From: Evtepia sp048184675
GTDB lineage: Bacteria; Bacillota; Clostridia; Oscillospirales; Oscillospiraceae
Direction of reading: 5' to 3'
Assembly (NCBI GenBank): GCA_048184675.1
Contig: DBEYYM010000006.1
Location: 1-64,000, forward strand
Length of the DNA: 64,000 nt
Below, piece by piece: positions 49,364 to 56,828 of this stretch. The notes under the pieces were generated by a model, which was not told the DNA's origin, did no database searches, and saw only the letters and a program-made list of their open reading frames with translations. Numbering within the stretch: the stretch's first letter is position 1; each line of letters begins with the position of its first letter. The position numbers and the translations under genes were made by a program.

Positions 49364-50778
49364 GAGCAATGGAACTGGATCACGTGAGCTTCTCCTACGA
49401 GGGCTATGAGGAAAAAGTGCTGACCGACGCCAGCCTGTGGGTGGACTATGGGGAAGTGGCCCTTCTCTCCGGCTTTTCCGGGGAGGGGAAGAGCACCGTG
49501 CTGGCCCTGCTGGCGGGGATCATCCCCCACATCACCCCGGGGGAGATCACCGGCCAGGTGCGGATCCACGGGGAGGACACCGCCCAGTGGACCCTGAGCC
49601 AGGTCTGCCGCCAGGTGGGGGTGGTGCTGCAAAATGCAGAGGCCCAGATCATCCAGCAGCTGGTGGAGGACGAGATCGCCTTCGGGTGCGAAAACTTCGC
49701 CTTTTCCCGGGAGAAGATCACCCAGTGCATCCACCAGGCCTGCCAGCAGATGAAGCTGGAGCCCAACTGGCCCACCCGGACCCTGTCCGGGGGACAGAAG
49801 CAGCGGCTGATCACCGCGGCCACCCTGGCCACCCAGCAGAAAATCCTGATCCTGGACGAGCCCCTGGCCAACCTGGACAAGGCCGGGGCGGACCTGCTGA
49901 TGTCCCTGCTGCGCCAGCTGGCCCAGGGGGGCTATGCGGTGCTGGTGGTGGAGCACCGGCTGGACAGGGTGCTGCCCTATGTGGATACCGTTTGGAACAT
50001 TCAGGGGGGCGCCATCCAGCGGATCGAAAATAAGGACGACTACCTGGCTGCCCAGTCAGCCTACATTCAGGACACCTGTCCCCCCTTCCAGGGGACGGAG
50101 GACCTTCTCCAACTGACCAACGTGGGCTTTTCCGTGAAGGGGCGGGAGATTCTGGAGGACCTCTCCTTCTCTGTAAAGCGAGGAGAGCGTCTGCTGCTGC
50201 TGGGGGAAAACGGCTGCGGCAAGACCACCCTGCTGCGGCTGCTGGCCCGGCTGTACCGGCCGGGAAAGGGGGAGATCACCCAGTTCATTGACCCCAAGCT
50301 GGGCCAAAAGCCCAAGGGCACCAAGGCCTGGTTCCAGCAGGTGGGGGTGGTGTATCAAAACCCCAACTACCAGCTGTTTATGCCCACGGTGGGCCAGGAG
50401 GTGGCCTTCGGCGCGGCCTCCCAAGAGGCGGCTCAGGACATGCTCCAGCGGTTCGGCCTGACCCATTTGGCCCAGCGCCACCCCCAGTCCCTGTCGGAGG
50501 GGCAGAAGCGCCGGGTGTCCATTGCGGCCATGGCGGCGGCCCGGCCGGCGGTGCTGCTGCTGGACGAGCCCACGGTGGGCCAGGACTACGGCGGCCTGCG
50601 GGACATGGTGCAGATCCTGAACCAGCTCCACCAGGAGACCGGCAACACCATGATTACCATCACCCACGACATGCGCTGCGCCGAGGCCCTCTGTGATCAC
50701 GCGGTGTGGATCCGAGCGGGCAAGGTGGCAGAAGAGGGGGGCAAAGAGCTGGCCCGCCGGTACTTCTGCGGCGCCTAA
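49360..50778 (+). CDS. ECF transporter fused A-A ATPase
   Basis: A 472-residue protein with two complete ABC ATPase domains in one chain. First: Walker A GFSGEGKSTVLAL, signature LSGGQKQRLITAATL, Walker B ILILDEPLANLD. Second (from about 245): GENGCGKTTLLRL, LSEGQKRRVSIAAM and VLLLDEPTVGQD, where the signature G of LSGGQ is replaced by E. The fusion supplies both ATPase subunits of the ECF importer. It ends the six-gene operon, followed by a strong terminator. Confidence 0.92.
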   Translation: MRAMELDHVSFSYEGYEEKVLTDASLWVDYGEVALLSGFSGEGKSTVLALLAGIIPHITPGEITGQVRIHGEDTAQWTLSQVCRQVGVVLQNAEAQIIQQLVEDEIAFGCENFAFSREKITQCIHQACQQMKLEPNWPTRTLSGGQKQRLITAATLATQQKILILDEPLANLDKAGADLLMSLLRQLAQGGYAVLVVEHRLDRVLPYVDTVWNIQGGAIQRIENKDDYLAAQSAYIQDTCPPFQGTEDLLQLTNVGFSVKGREILEDLSFSVKRGERLLLLGENGCGKTTLLRLLARLYRPGKGEITQFIDPKLGQKPKGTKAWFQQVGVVYQNPNYQLFMPTVGQEVAFGAASQEAAQDMLQRFGLTHLAQRHPQSLSEGQKRRVSIAAMAAARPAVLLLDEPTVGQDYGGLRDMVQILNQLHQETGNTMITITHDMRCAEALCDHAVWIRAGKVAEEGGKELARRYFCGA

Positions 50779-50790
50779 CCCAGAGAATAC

Positions 50791-50827
50791 AACATCCCTG
50801 CCTTTCCGAAGAGAGGCAGGGATGTTT
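50791..50827. terminator. Terminator after the ECF operon
   Basis: AACATCCCTGCCT-TTCCGAAGAG-AGGCAGGGATGTT followed by TGCTTTT, between convergent transcripts. Confidence 0.85.
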
Positions 50828-50844
50828 GCTTTTATCCAGGGCGA

Positions 50845-52035
50845 TTATCCTCTGGCAAACCAGGCCTTCATGGTGTCGAAGATCTGGACCAGCTCCTCCT
50901 CCCCGATGATGTAGGGCACCATGGTGTAGAGGTAGGACAGGAAGGGCCGGCTGAAGACCCCCCGCTGGTAGGCGAAGTCCTGGAAGCCCGCCAAAGTTTG
51001 GGGGTCGTGGACCTCGATGCAGGTGCAGGCCCCCAGGATGCGGACCTCCTTGATGCGGGGGTCGGCAAGGCCCGCCAGCTCCCGGCGGGAGATGGCCTCG
51101 ATGCGCCGGATTTTGGCCATGTAGTCCTCCCGCTCAAACAGCTCGATGCCCTTCAGGGCCGCCGCGCAGGCCAGGGCGTTGCCCATGAAGGTGGGGCCGT
51201 GCATGAGGGCATGGCGGGGGTCGTCGCTGTAAAAGGCCTGGAAGACCTTGTGGTTGGCCACGGTGGCCGCGTGGCCGATGTAGCCCCCGGTGAGGGCCTT
51301 GCCCAGCACCAGGATATCGGGGAGCACCCGGTCGGCCACGAACCGGTGGCCGGTGCGGCCGAAGCCGGTGGCCACCTCGTCAAAGATCAGCAGCACGTCA
51401 TACTGGGTGCACAGCTGCCGGGCTCGCTCCAGGAAGGCGAGGTTGTACATCCGCATGCCCCCGGCCCCCTGGAGCAGGGGCTCCACGATGAAGCAGTTGA
51501 GCTGGTCGTGGTAGGCGGCAAAGGCCGCCTCCAGGGCGGGGATTTCCGTGGGGATGTGGACAACCCCCTGCTTCTGGTCAAAGGCAAAGTGGTAGTCCTC
51601 GTCGTCTCCCACCTCCATGGCCCGGAAGGTGTCCCCGTGATAGGCGTGCTCCAGGGCCAGCACCAGGGGGCGCTTGCGGCCCTGGTTGGTGTTGTACTGC
51701 AGGGCCATTTTCAGGGCCACCTCCACCCCCACACTGCCGGAGTCGGAGAAGAAGGGGTGGTCCAGGTCCCCGGGCAGAAAGTCCTTCAGCTTGGCGGCCA
51801 GGTCCTCCACCGGCTGGTGGGTCAGGCCCCCCAGCATCACGTGGCAGAAGCGGCCGGCCTGGGCCTGGATGGCGGCGGTGAGCTCCGGGTGCTTGTAGCC
51901 GTGGATCATGCACCACCAGGAGGAGATGGAGTCGATGAGGGTCTGGTCCTGGGTGTGGAGGTACACCCCCTGGGCGTCCAGGATTTTGTAGGGGGCCTTG
52001 GCGGTTTTCATCTGTTCATAGGGATACCAAATCAT
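50845..52035 (-). CDS. bioA: Adenosylmethionine-8-amino-7-oxononanoate aminotransferase
   Basis: PLP transaminase that makes DAPA from KAPA, using SAM as amino donor. The 396-residue protein shows SWWCMIHGYKHPEL near residue 40, the PLP aspartate in LLIFDEVATGFGRTG and the lysine in LVLGKALTGGYIGH near 255. It is the last gene of bioYBDA, overlapping bioD by four bases, and ends just before the shared terminator. Confidence 0.93.
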   Translation of the reverse strand: MIWYPYEQMKTAKAPYKILDAQGVYLHTQDQTLIDSISSWWCMIHGYKHPELTAAIQAQAGRFCHVMLGGLTHQPVEDLAAKLKDFLPGDLDHPFFSDSGSVGVEVALKMALQYNTNQGRKRPLVLALEHAYHGDTFRAMEVGDDEDYHFAFDQKQGVVHIPTEIPALEAAFAAYHDQLNCFIVEPLLQGAGGMRMYNLAFLERARQLCTQYDVLLIFDEVATGFGRTGHRFVADRVLPDILVLGKALTGGYIGHAATVANHKVFQAFYSDDPRHALMHGPTFMGNALACAAALKGIELFEREDYMAKIRRIEAISRRELAGLADPRIKEVRILGACTCIEVHDPQTLAGFQDFAYQRGVFSRPFLSYLYTMVPYIIGEEELVQIFDTMKAWFARG

Positions 52036-52727
52036 ACTGTCACCTCGTCATACAGGGCGGTGAGGGCCTGCCAGGACATGGGCAGGTCCGTGGCCCCCTG
52101 GGGGATCTTGGCCAGGGTGGGCAGGCCGGTCATTTGCTGGCACAGGGCTATGTTGTCCTCTTCCATCACGTGGCCGGGGTGGCAGTGGTTGAAGAGGATC
52201 CCTTTTAGGGGCAGGCCCCGGGCCCGCATATACTCCGCCGTCAGCACCACGCTGTTGATGGTGCCCAGGCCCGCGTCGGCCACCAGGACGCTGGACAGGC
52301 CCAGAGCCCGGATGATATCCTCCAGCCACAGCTGGGTCTGGTCCATGCGGATGGGGCAGAGAATGCCGCCGCTGCCCTCTACGGTCAGGTAGTCGTGGCC
52401 GGGGGTCAGGGCCCGGAAGCCCTCCACGACCTTATCCAGCACCACGGGGTTCCCCTCCAGCCGGGCGGCCAGGTGGGGGGCATAGGCGTGCTCATAGACA
52501 TAGGGGCACATGGAGGCCAGGCTTTGGGTCAGGCCGGCCATCTGCTGCACGGCCAGGGCGTCCCCGGGGATCAGGCTGCCGTCGGGCCGGCGGTCGTTGC
52601 CGCTCATGGCGGCCTTGTAATAGGCGGGGTGGGCGCCCCCGGCCTGGAGCTTTTTCAGGATGAGGCCGGTGACATAGGTCTTGCCCACCTCGGTGCCGGT
52701 GCCGGTGATAAAGAGCCCTTTGCTCAC
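52032..52727 (-). CDS. bioD: Dethiobiotin synthetase
   Basis: ATP-dependent carboxylation of DAPA to dethiobiotin. A 231-residue P-loop protein with FITGTGTEVGKTYVTG at the N-terminus, YYKAAMSGNDRRPDGS near residue 40 and VEGSGGILCPI near 110. The start is GTG at 52725-52727, seven bases after GGAGG and overlapping the bioB stop; a longer ATG frame lies inside bioB and lacks a site. Overlaps bioA. Confidence 0.92.
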   Translation of the reverse strand: MSKGLFITGTGTEVGKTYVTGLILKKLQAGGAHPAYYKAAMSGNDRRPDGSLIPGDALAVQQMAGLTQSLASMCPYVYEHAYAPHLAARLEGNPVVLDKVVEGFRALTPGHDYLTVEGSGGILCPIRMDQTQLWLEDIIRALGLSSVLVADAGLGTINSVVLTAEYMRARGLPLKGILFNHCHPGHVMEEDNIALCQQMTGLPTLAKIPQGATDLPMSWQALTALYDEVTV

Positions 52728-53713
52728 AGGGAACCCTCCTTCCAATAGTCTGGGGTTACGTCCCGGCCCAGGTCGGCCAGCATCTTTCGGTCACTGCGGA
52801 TGGTGGCGCAGGCCACGGTGGTGAGCATGTTCCCGGTGATGGAGGCCGAGGCGCCGGCCTGGAAGGCCAGCTCCCCGTCCCGGGTCAGCAGGGCCCGGCC
52901 GGCGGCCAGGCGGATGTTGGCCTCGGGGTTAATATACCGGAAGAAGGCGACGGTGCGCAGAATCTCCGGCTCGGTCAGCTGGGGCAGGTCCTCCAGGGGG
53001 GTGCCGGGGATGGGCATGAGGGCGTTGATGGGGATGGAGTCGATGCCCAGCTCCGCCAGGCTCACGGCCATGTCCAGCCGGTCCTCCCAGGTTTCGCCCA
53101 TGCCGATGATGCCCCCGGAGCAGGCGCACATGCCCTCGGCCTTCACCTTTTTCAGCATCTCGATCTTCATGTCGTAGGTGTGGGTGGTGCAGATATTGGG
53201 GAAGTGCCGCCGGGAGGTCTCAATGTTGTGGTGGTAGCTGGTCACCCCTGCCTGGTGGAGCCGGTGGAGCTGCTGGGCGTCCAGAAAGCCCATGGAGGCG
53301 CACAGGTCAATTTTGCAGGTTTCCTTCATGGTTTGGAAGGCGTGGATGGCCTTGTCAAACTCCGGGCCGGTCAGGGCCCGGCCGGCGGTGACGATGGAGA
53401 ACCGGTCCACTCCCTCTGACTCGTTGAGCTTGCAGAGGCTGAGAATCTCCTCCTCGGGGAGGAAGTCATAGACCTCGCAGTTGGTGTTGTGGTGGGCTGA
53501 CTGGGCGCAGTATTTGCAGTCCTCAGAACAGCGGCCGCTGCGGCCGTTGATGATGGAGCACAGGTCCACCTTGTCCCCCACCAGGGCCTGGCGGATCTGG
53601 TCGGCCCCTCGGCAGAGGTCCTCCAGGTCACAGGTCAGGAAGAAGGACAGGTCCTCCTCCCGGGTGAGCCGTCTGCCCTGGATGATCTCCTGGGCCAGGG
53701 TCAATACATTCAT
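52724..53713 (-). CDS. bioB: Biotin synthase
   Basis: Radical-SAM enzyme inserting sulfur into dethiobiotin. The 329-residue protein has the CxxxCxxC cluster in RCSEDCKYCAQSAHH near residue 60, the biotin-synthase segments GVTSYHHNIETSRRHFPNIC and CSGGIIGMGETWEDRLDMA, and the second-cluster arginine region near 260. GGGAGG precedes the ATG. It follows bioY by 27 bases. Confidence 0.96.
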   Translation of the reverse strand: MNVLTLAQEIIQGRRLTREEDLSFFLTCDLEDLCRGADQIRQALVGDKVDLCSIINGRSGRCSEDCKYCAQSAHHNTNCEVYDFLPEEEILSLCKLNESEGVDRFSIVTAGRALTGPEFDKAIHAFQTMKETCKIDLCASMGFLDAQQLHRLHQAGVTSYHHNIETSRRHFPNICTTHTYDMKIEMLKKVKAEGMCACSGGIIGMGETWEDRLDMAVSLAELGIDSIPINALMPIPGTPLEDLPQLTEPEILRTVAFFRYINPEANIRLAAGRALLTRDGELAFQAGASASITGNMLTTVACATIRSDRKMLADLGRDVTPDYWKEGSL

Positions 53714-53740
53714 AGAAAAAACCTCCCTTTCTCCGGGTCC

Positions 53741-54292
53741 TCAGCCCAGCTGCTGCCGGGCCAAAACCGGCTGGACCCGCTTGGCCACCACGGCGGCCAG
53801 AATGCTCAGCAGAATGTCCCCGGGCACGGCCAGAACGAAGCAGTACAGCAGCAGGGGGCCCAGGCCGATGGGGGCGCCGATGACGAAGTTGCAGATGATG
53901 TAATAGTACACCATGCCGACGAGATACACGACGGCCAGCCCCGCGAAGTTGGCCACAAGGTAGTGGCCCAGGGTCTTTTCCCGGAAGGACTGGGCCAGGC
54001 GGCCGGTGAGATAGGTGCCCAGGCAGAAGCCGATGATATAGCCAAAGCTGGGCTTGAGCACATACCAAAAGCCGCCCCCCTCGGTGAAGATGGGCAGCCC
54101 CGCCAGCCCCAGCAGCATGTAAGCCACCACGGAGATGGTCCCACGCCTGGGGCCCAAAAGGAGGCCGGCCAGCATGGTGAAAAGATATTGCAGGGTGAAG
54201 GGCAGCACGGGGATGGGAACCCGAAGAAACGCCCCCACGGCAATGAGGGCGGTAAACAGGCTGCAGTAAATGAGATCTCTTGTCTTTGTCAT
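53741..54292 (-). CDS. bioY: Biotin ECF transporter S component BioY
   Basis: A 183-residue membrane protein with six hydrophobic segments. BioY signatures are GAFLRVPIPVLPFTLQYLFT near residue 20, AGLLLGPRRGTISVVAYMLL and GLAGLPIFTEGGG, then FGYIIGFCLGTYLTGRL. No A or T genes adjoin it, so it would use a shared ECF module or act alone. Start is the ATG at 54290-54292 after GGAGG; the in-frame ATG further up lies in the operator. First gene of bioYBDA. Confidence 0.95.
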   Translation of the reverse strand: MTKTRDLIYCSLFTALIAVGAFLRVPIPVLPFTLQYLFTMLAGLLLGPRRGTISVVAYMLLGLAGLPIFTEGGGFWYVLKPSFGYIIGFCLGTYLTGRLAQSFREKTLGHYLVANFAGLAVVYLVGMVYYYIICNFVIGAPIGLGPLLLYCFVLAVPGDILLSILAAVVAKRVQPVLARQQLG

Positions 54293-54326
54293 GGGGGTGA
54301 CCTCCTGGTTGGGTTGGATTAGGCTT

Positions 54327-54354
54327 ATTATACCCCCTTTTTTTAGATTGTCAA
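54327..54354 (-). promoter_or_regulatory. bio operon promoter
   Basis: Minus strand TTGACA (54354-54349), 16 bases, TATAAT (54332-54327), 35 bases before the bioY ATG and overlapping the BirA-type operator. Confidence 0.8.
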
Positions 54355-54379
54355 CCATGATTTTGAAAATGGTTTACAA
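54348..54379. promoter_or_regulatory. BirA-type biotin operator
   Basis: TTGTCAACC-N14-GGTTTACAA, matching the bacterial BirA palindrome TTGTAAAC-N14-16-GTTTACAA except one base. It covers the -35 box, so biotin-bound BirA should repress bioYBDA. birA is not in the window. Confidence 0.88.
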
Positions 54380-54422
54380 TAAGGGCGGGACGCCTTCCGC
54401 CAGCATACCGCTTTGGGGAACA

Positions 54423-54452
54423 AAAAAGAGGGATCTGCCAAGCAGATCCCTC
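54423..54452. terminator. Terminator after the LURP-one gene
   Basis: GAGGGATCTGC-CAA-GCAGATCCCTC, 11-bp stem, followed on the minus strand by TTTTTTG. Confidence 0.85.
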
Positions 54453-54466
54453 GGGTTTGGGGTGGA

Positions 54467-54970
54467 TTACGACCAGGTGGTGGTAGTGGCAGCGGTGTTG
54501 GCATCGGCCATGACGCAGTCGATGGCCAGCATGACCCCCAGGGCCAGCAGGGTGTGTTTGGGGTTGGGGATCTCCAGCAGGTAGGTGTCTCCCCAGGAAA
54601 AGAGCTTGCGGGTGACGGAGGCCACCAGGCGCCCGTCCTGGGTCATCTCATACTCGTGGTGGAGAAAGTCCCCGCAGATGTCCCAGTCCCCTTCGGGCAG
54701 GGAGAGGGTGTAGCGGTTCCGGAACAAGGTGACGTGGCGGATGAGCTCCGCCTCCGGCTGGCCCTCCATGTCCAGGAAGTATTTGGCGGGGAAGCTCAAA
54801 AGCTTTTGGCGGATCTGGCCCACCGGGCGGCCGGCCCGGTCCAGGATGGTGAGCTTGTGGCCCATGGAAAAGAACTGTCCGGAGACCTCATACTGGGTCT
54901 GGCCGGTTTCGTCGTAGATGAGGAACCGTTCCTTCAGGGAAAAGACGGCTTGCTTCATGGTTAGCTGCAT
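54467..54970 (-). CDS. LURP-one-related (DUF567) protein
   Basis: A 167-residue protein of the LURP-one/Tubby-C-like fold: MKQAVFSLKERFLIYDETGQ, then GQFFSMGHKLTILDRAGRPV and GQIRQKLLSFPAKYFLD, with a final hydrophobic helix (TLLALGVMLAIDCVMAD). The fold resembles phospholipid scramblase/Tubby domains and may bind lipid; bacterial function is unknown. The ATG at 54968-54970 is seven bases after GGGAGG. Single-gene transcript, divergent from the thiT riboswitch. Confidence 0.85.
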   Translation of the reverse strand: MQLTMKQAVFSLKERFLIYDETGQTQYEVSGQFFSMGHKLTILDRAGRPVGQIRQKLLSFPAKYFLDMEGQPEAELIRHVTLFRNRYTLSLPEGDWDICGDFLHHEYEMTQDGRLVASVTRKLFSWGDTYLLEIPNPKHTLLALGVMLAIDCVMADANTAATTTTWS

Positions 54971-55073
54971 GGGGGCACCTCCCTTGGGGTTTGGTTTGGA
55001 AACCAACTTAAATCTATTATACAATGGGCGGCCCAGGGCGTCAATGGAGGGGGGACTTTCCGCCCCCTTTGCC

Positions 55074-55102
55074 TTGACACGGATTTCTTGGTGGGATATA
55101 AT
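55074..55102 (+). promoter_or_regulatory. Promoter of the TPP riboswitch-thiT transcript
   Basis: TTGACA (55074-55079), 17 bases, TATAAT (55097-55102), a perfect sigma-A promoter ending 14 bases before the riboswitch. Confidence 0.92.
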
Positions 55103-55116
55103 GAGGCTACAATCCA

Positions 55117-55205
55117 TCGGGGAGCTGGCGCATGCCGGCTGAGAGAGGGCGTAAGGCCGCCCTGACCCGGGAACCTGATCCGGATAATGCCGGCGTAGGA
55201 AACCC
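55117..55205 (+). promoter_or_regulatory. TPP riboswitch (THI element)
   Basis: Contains the conserved blocks GGGGAGC...GCTGAGAGAGGGC and CCTGATCCGGATAATGCCGG with CGTAGGAAAC, the hallmarks of the thiamine pyrophosphate aptamer. It is followed by an intrinsic terminator (CCTTCCAGG/CCTGGAGGG then TTTTTTG, 55214-55247), so TPP should stop transcription before thiT. Confidence 0.95.
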
Positions 55206-55213
55206 ACAGAGGA

Positions 55214-55247
55214 CCTTCCAGGCATCCAAACCCTGGAGGGCTTTTTT
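55214..55247 (+). terminator. Riboswitch-controlled terminator of thiT
   Basis: CCTTCCAGG (55214-55222) / CCTGGAGGG (55232-55240) followed by CTTTTTTG; expression platform of the TPP riboswitch. Confidence 0.85.
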
Positions 55248-55286
55248 GTTGGTGCTTCCTCAAAATACATAGAAGGAACACACAAG

Positions 55287-55856
55287 ATGAGAAATCTAAA
55301 GTTACGAATGCTCTGCGAGGGGGCCATTCTCGTGGCCCTGGCCCAAATTCTCAGCATGCTGAAGCTGTGGGAGATGCCCTGGGGAGGCTCCATCACCCTG
55401 GGCATGCTGCCGATCTTTCTTTTCGCCGTCCGCTGGGGCACCAAATGGGGCCTGGTGGGGGGCTTTGCCTATGGCCTGCTCCAGGTGATGTTTGACGGGG
55501 GATTTGCTATCAGCTGGCAGTCCCTGCTGGGGGACTACCTGGTGGCCTTCACCGTGCTGGGCCTGGCCGGCCTGGGCAAAGGGAAGGAGAAAGGGATCTT
55601 CCTGGGTACCCTCATCGGGGGTGCTGCCCGGTTCCTGGTCCACTGGGTGGTGGGGGCTACCGTTTGGGCTATGTACATGCCCGATGAATTTTTCGGCATG
55701 ACGATGACCTCCCCTTGGTTCTACTCCTTGCTATACAATGGGTTCTATATGGTCATCGACATCGTCCTATGCCTGGTGGTCTTTGGTATTCTGTTTCGGC
55801 CCATGCACAAGTATCTTACCGGGGCGGACCTAAGGGGAAGGGCTGGCGCGGTGTGA
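55287..55856 (+). CDS. thiT: Thiamine ECF transporter S component ThiT
   Basis: A 189-residue six-segment membrane protein that binds thiamine for the shared ECF module. ThiT features are EGAILVALAQILSMLKLWEM, the loop GGSITLGMLPIFLFAVRWG and the substrate-pocket FGMTMTSPWFYSLLYNGFY near the C-terminus. The TPP riboswitch upstream independently supports the assignment. No T or A subunit is adjacent. A terminator follows. Confidence 0.96.
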   Translation: MRNLKLRMLCEGAILVALAQILSMLKLWEMPWGGSITLGMLPIFLFAVRWGTKWGLVGGFAYGLLQVMFDGGFAISWQSLLGDYLVAFTVLGLAGLGKGKEKGIFLGTLIGGAARFLVHWVVGATVWAMYMPDEFFGMTMTSPWFYSLLYNGFYMVIDIVLCLVVFGILFRPMHKYLTGADLRGRAGAV

Positions 55857-55865
55857 AAAACTTCA

Positions 55866-55898
55866 AAAGACCTGCCAGAACTTGGCAGGTCTTTTTTT
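55866..55898 (+). terminator. Terminator after thiT
   Basis: AGACCTGCCA-GAACT-TGGCAGGTCT followed by TTTTTTT. Confidence 0.92.
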
Positions 55899-55917
55899 GC
55901 CGGGGATGGCAGACAGG

Positions 55918-55979
55918 GGAATGTGGAAAAACCGGTGGAAAATGTTGATAACTTTTCGTAGAGTTTGTAACCATTTTGA
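55918..55979. repeat. 62-bp dispersed repeat, copy 2
   Basis: Same orientation as copy 1 at 43924-43985, 56 of 62 bases identical. The DnaA-box-like part is changed here (TGTTGATAA). Confidence 0.7.
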
Positions 55980-56000
55980 GAAGAAATTGAGATAAAAATG

Positions 56001-56030
56001 TTGAAAATAAAAGGGCTTTTGCGTTATACA
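56001..56030 (+). promoter_or_regulatory. Possible promoter of a small RNA
   Basis: TTGAAA (56001-56006), 18 bases, TATACA (56025-56030), followed about 80 bases later by a terminator with no gene between. Confidence 0.45.
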
Positions 56031-56036
56031 AAGCGT

Positions 56037-56115
56037 ATAGAAAGCTGGCCTGGCAAGGGCGCAAAGCCTACAAAGGGAAGAAAAGAGACCTGCCCCGCCG
56101 GCAGGTCTCTTTTTC
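56037..56115 (+). ncRNA. Candidate small RNA
   Basis: A possible 79-nt transcript between the promoter at 56001 and the terminator at 56084-56115. It includes GGCCTGGCAAGGGCGCAAAG and a GCC that can close a hairpin with the upstream GGC. No reading frame with a ribosome site is present. It matches no RNA family I can name with confidence. Confidence 0.35.
56084..56115 (+). terminator. Terminator in the thiT-lipoprotein gap
   Basis: AGAGACCTGCC-CCGCC-GGCAGGTCTCT followed by TTTTCCC. Its stem nearly repeats the thiT terminator 220 bases upstream. Confidence 0.8.
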
Positions 56116-56151
56116 CCTTCCTGGGCCGTGGGGGTGTTACCCGGGGCTTAG

Positions 56152-56180
56152 TTGACAAGATATGGTTTTTGTGATAAATA
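56152..56180 (+). promoter_or_regulatory. Promoter of the small lipoprotein gene
   Basis: TTGACA (56152-56157), 17 bases, TAAATA (56175-56180), about 95 bases before the ATG at 56275. Confidence 0.6.
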
Positions 56181-56274
56181 GAAGCTAGTTAGAAATGGAT
56201 TTTTTGTGGGAACTGCTCATTTTTCCGGGGGAAAAGGGCCCACATGTTGCAGAATGGAAAGGAGACCCTCCTGC

Positions 56275-56763
56275 ATGAAGCTTCGAAACACTTGGCTGTG
56301 TCTGGCCCTGGTCAGCCTCTTTCTGCTGGCCGTCCTCAGCGGCTGCGGGCAGGACAACGGCGAAAACCCGGTTGAGGAACCCGCCCAGACCGGCGGCAGC
56401 TATGCGCTCCAGGCCGGGGAAGAGGGCAGCTATACCGTCCTTCTGGAGGGGGAGACCGTGGGCGGCGCGGCCTGGTTGGCCTATCCCGGCGCTGAGGAAG
56501 CGGCCCATGAACCCCTGGAGCAGCTCCTGGACACCCTTTGGGATCAGTGGCTGGGCCAGGGCGCGGAAGCGCCAGACCACACGGCCTCCGTCTGTATCGA
56601 GGCCGACCTGGAGGTGAGTTTCGTCACCGACCAAGGAAGTGAACTCCATTACCTGGTGGCCTCCGGCGATGCCTTTTATGACATCTGGTTCCGGGAGGGC
56701 GCCTTACCCCTAGAGACCGAAAGAGAGATCCTTTACGAGCTCCTGGCAGAGGTGCAGGGATAA
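56275..56763 (+). CDS. Small lipoprotein, unknown function
   Basis: A 162-residue exported lipoprotein: signal peptide with lipobox LLAVLSGC ending at Cys22, then an acidic beta-rich domain of about 130 residues (GSYTVLLEGETVGGAAWLAY, LHYLVASGDAFYDIWF). It is acidic overall. I do not recognise the family. ATG at 56275 is 10 bases after GGAG; an in-frame upstream ATG at 56206 lacks a signal peptide look. Single-gene transcript between two terminators. Confidence 0.78.
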   Translation: MKLRNTWLCLALVSLFLLAVLSGCGQDNGENPVEEPAQTGGSYALQAGEEGSYTVLLEGETVGGAAWLAYPGAEEAAHEPLEQLLDTLWDQWLGQGAEAPDHTASVCIEADLEVSFVTDQGSELHYLVASGDAFYDIWFREGALPLETEREILYELLAEVQG

Positions 56764-56787
56764 TCGCCCCAGCCCCATCACAAGCCC

Positions 56788-56822
56788 AAAAAGAGACCTG
56801 CCCCAGGCAGGCCTCTTTTTTT
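56788..56822. terminator. Terminator between lipoprotein and hydroxyacyl-CoA dehydrogenase genes
   Basis: AAAGAGACCTGCC-CCA-GGCAGGCCTCTTT followed by TTTTT, between convergent genes. Confidence 0.85.
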
Positions 56823-56828
56823 GGCAGA

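Noticed and set aside
56040..56090. GGGCGCAAAGCC resembles the core of the c-di-GMP-I (GEMM) riboswitch
   Set aside because: The rest of the aptamer (first stem, GNRA loop and receptor, second stem) cannot be formed, and no gene follows before a terminator.
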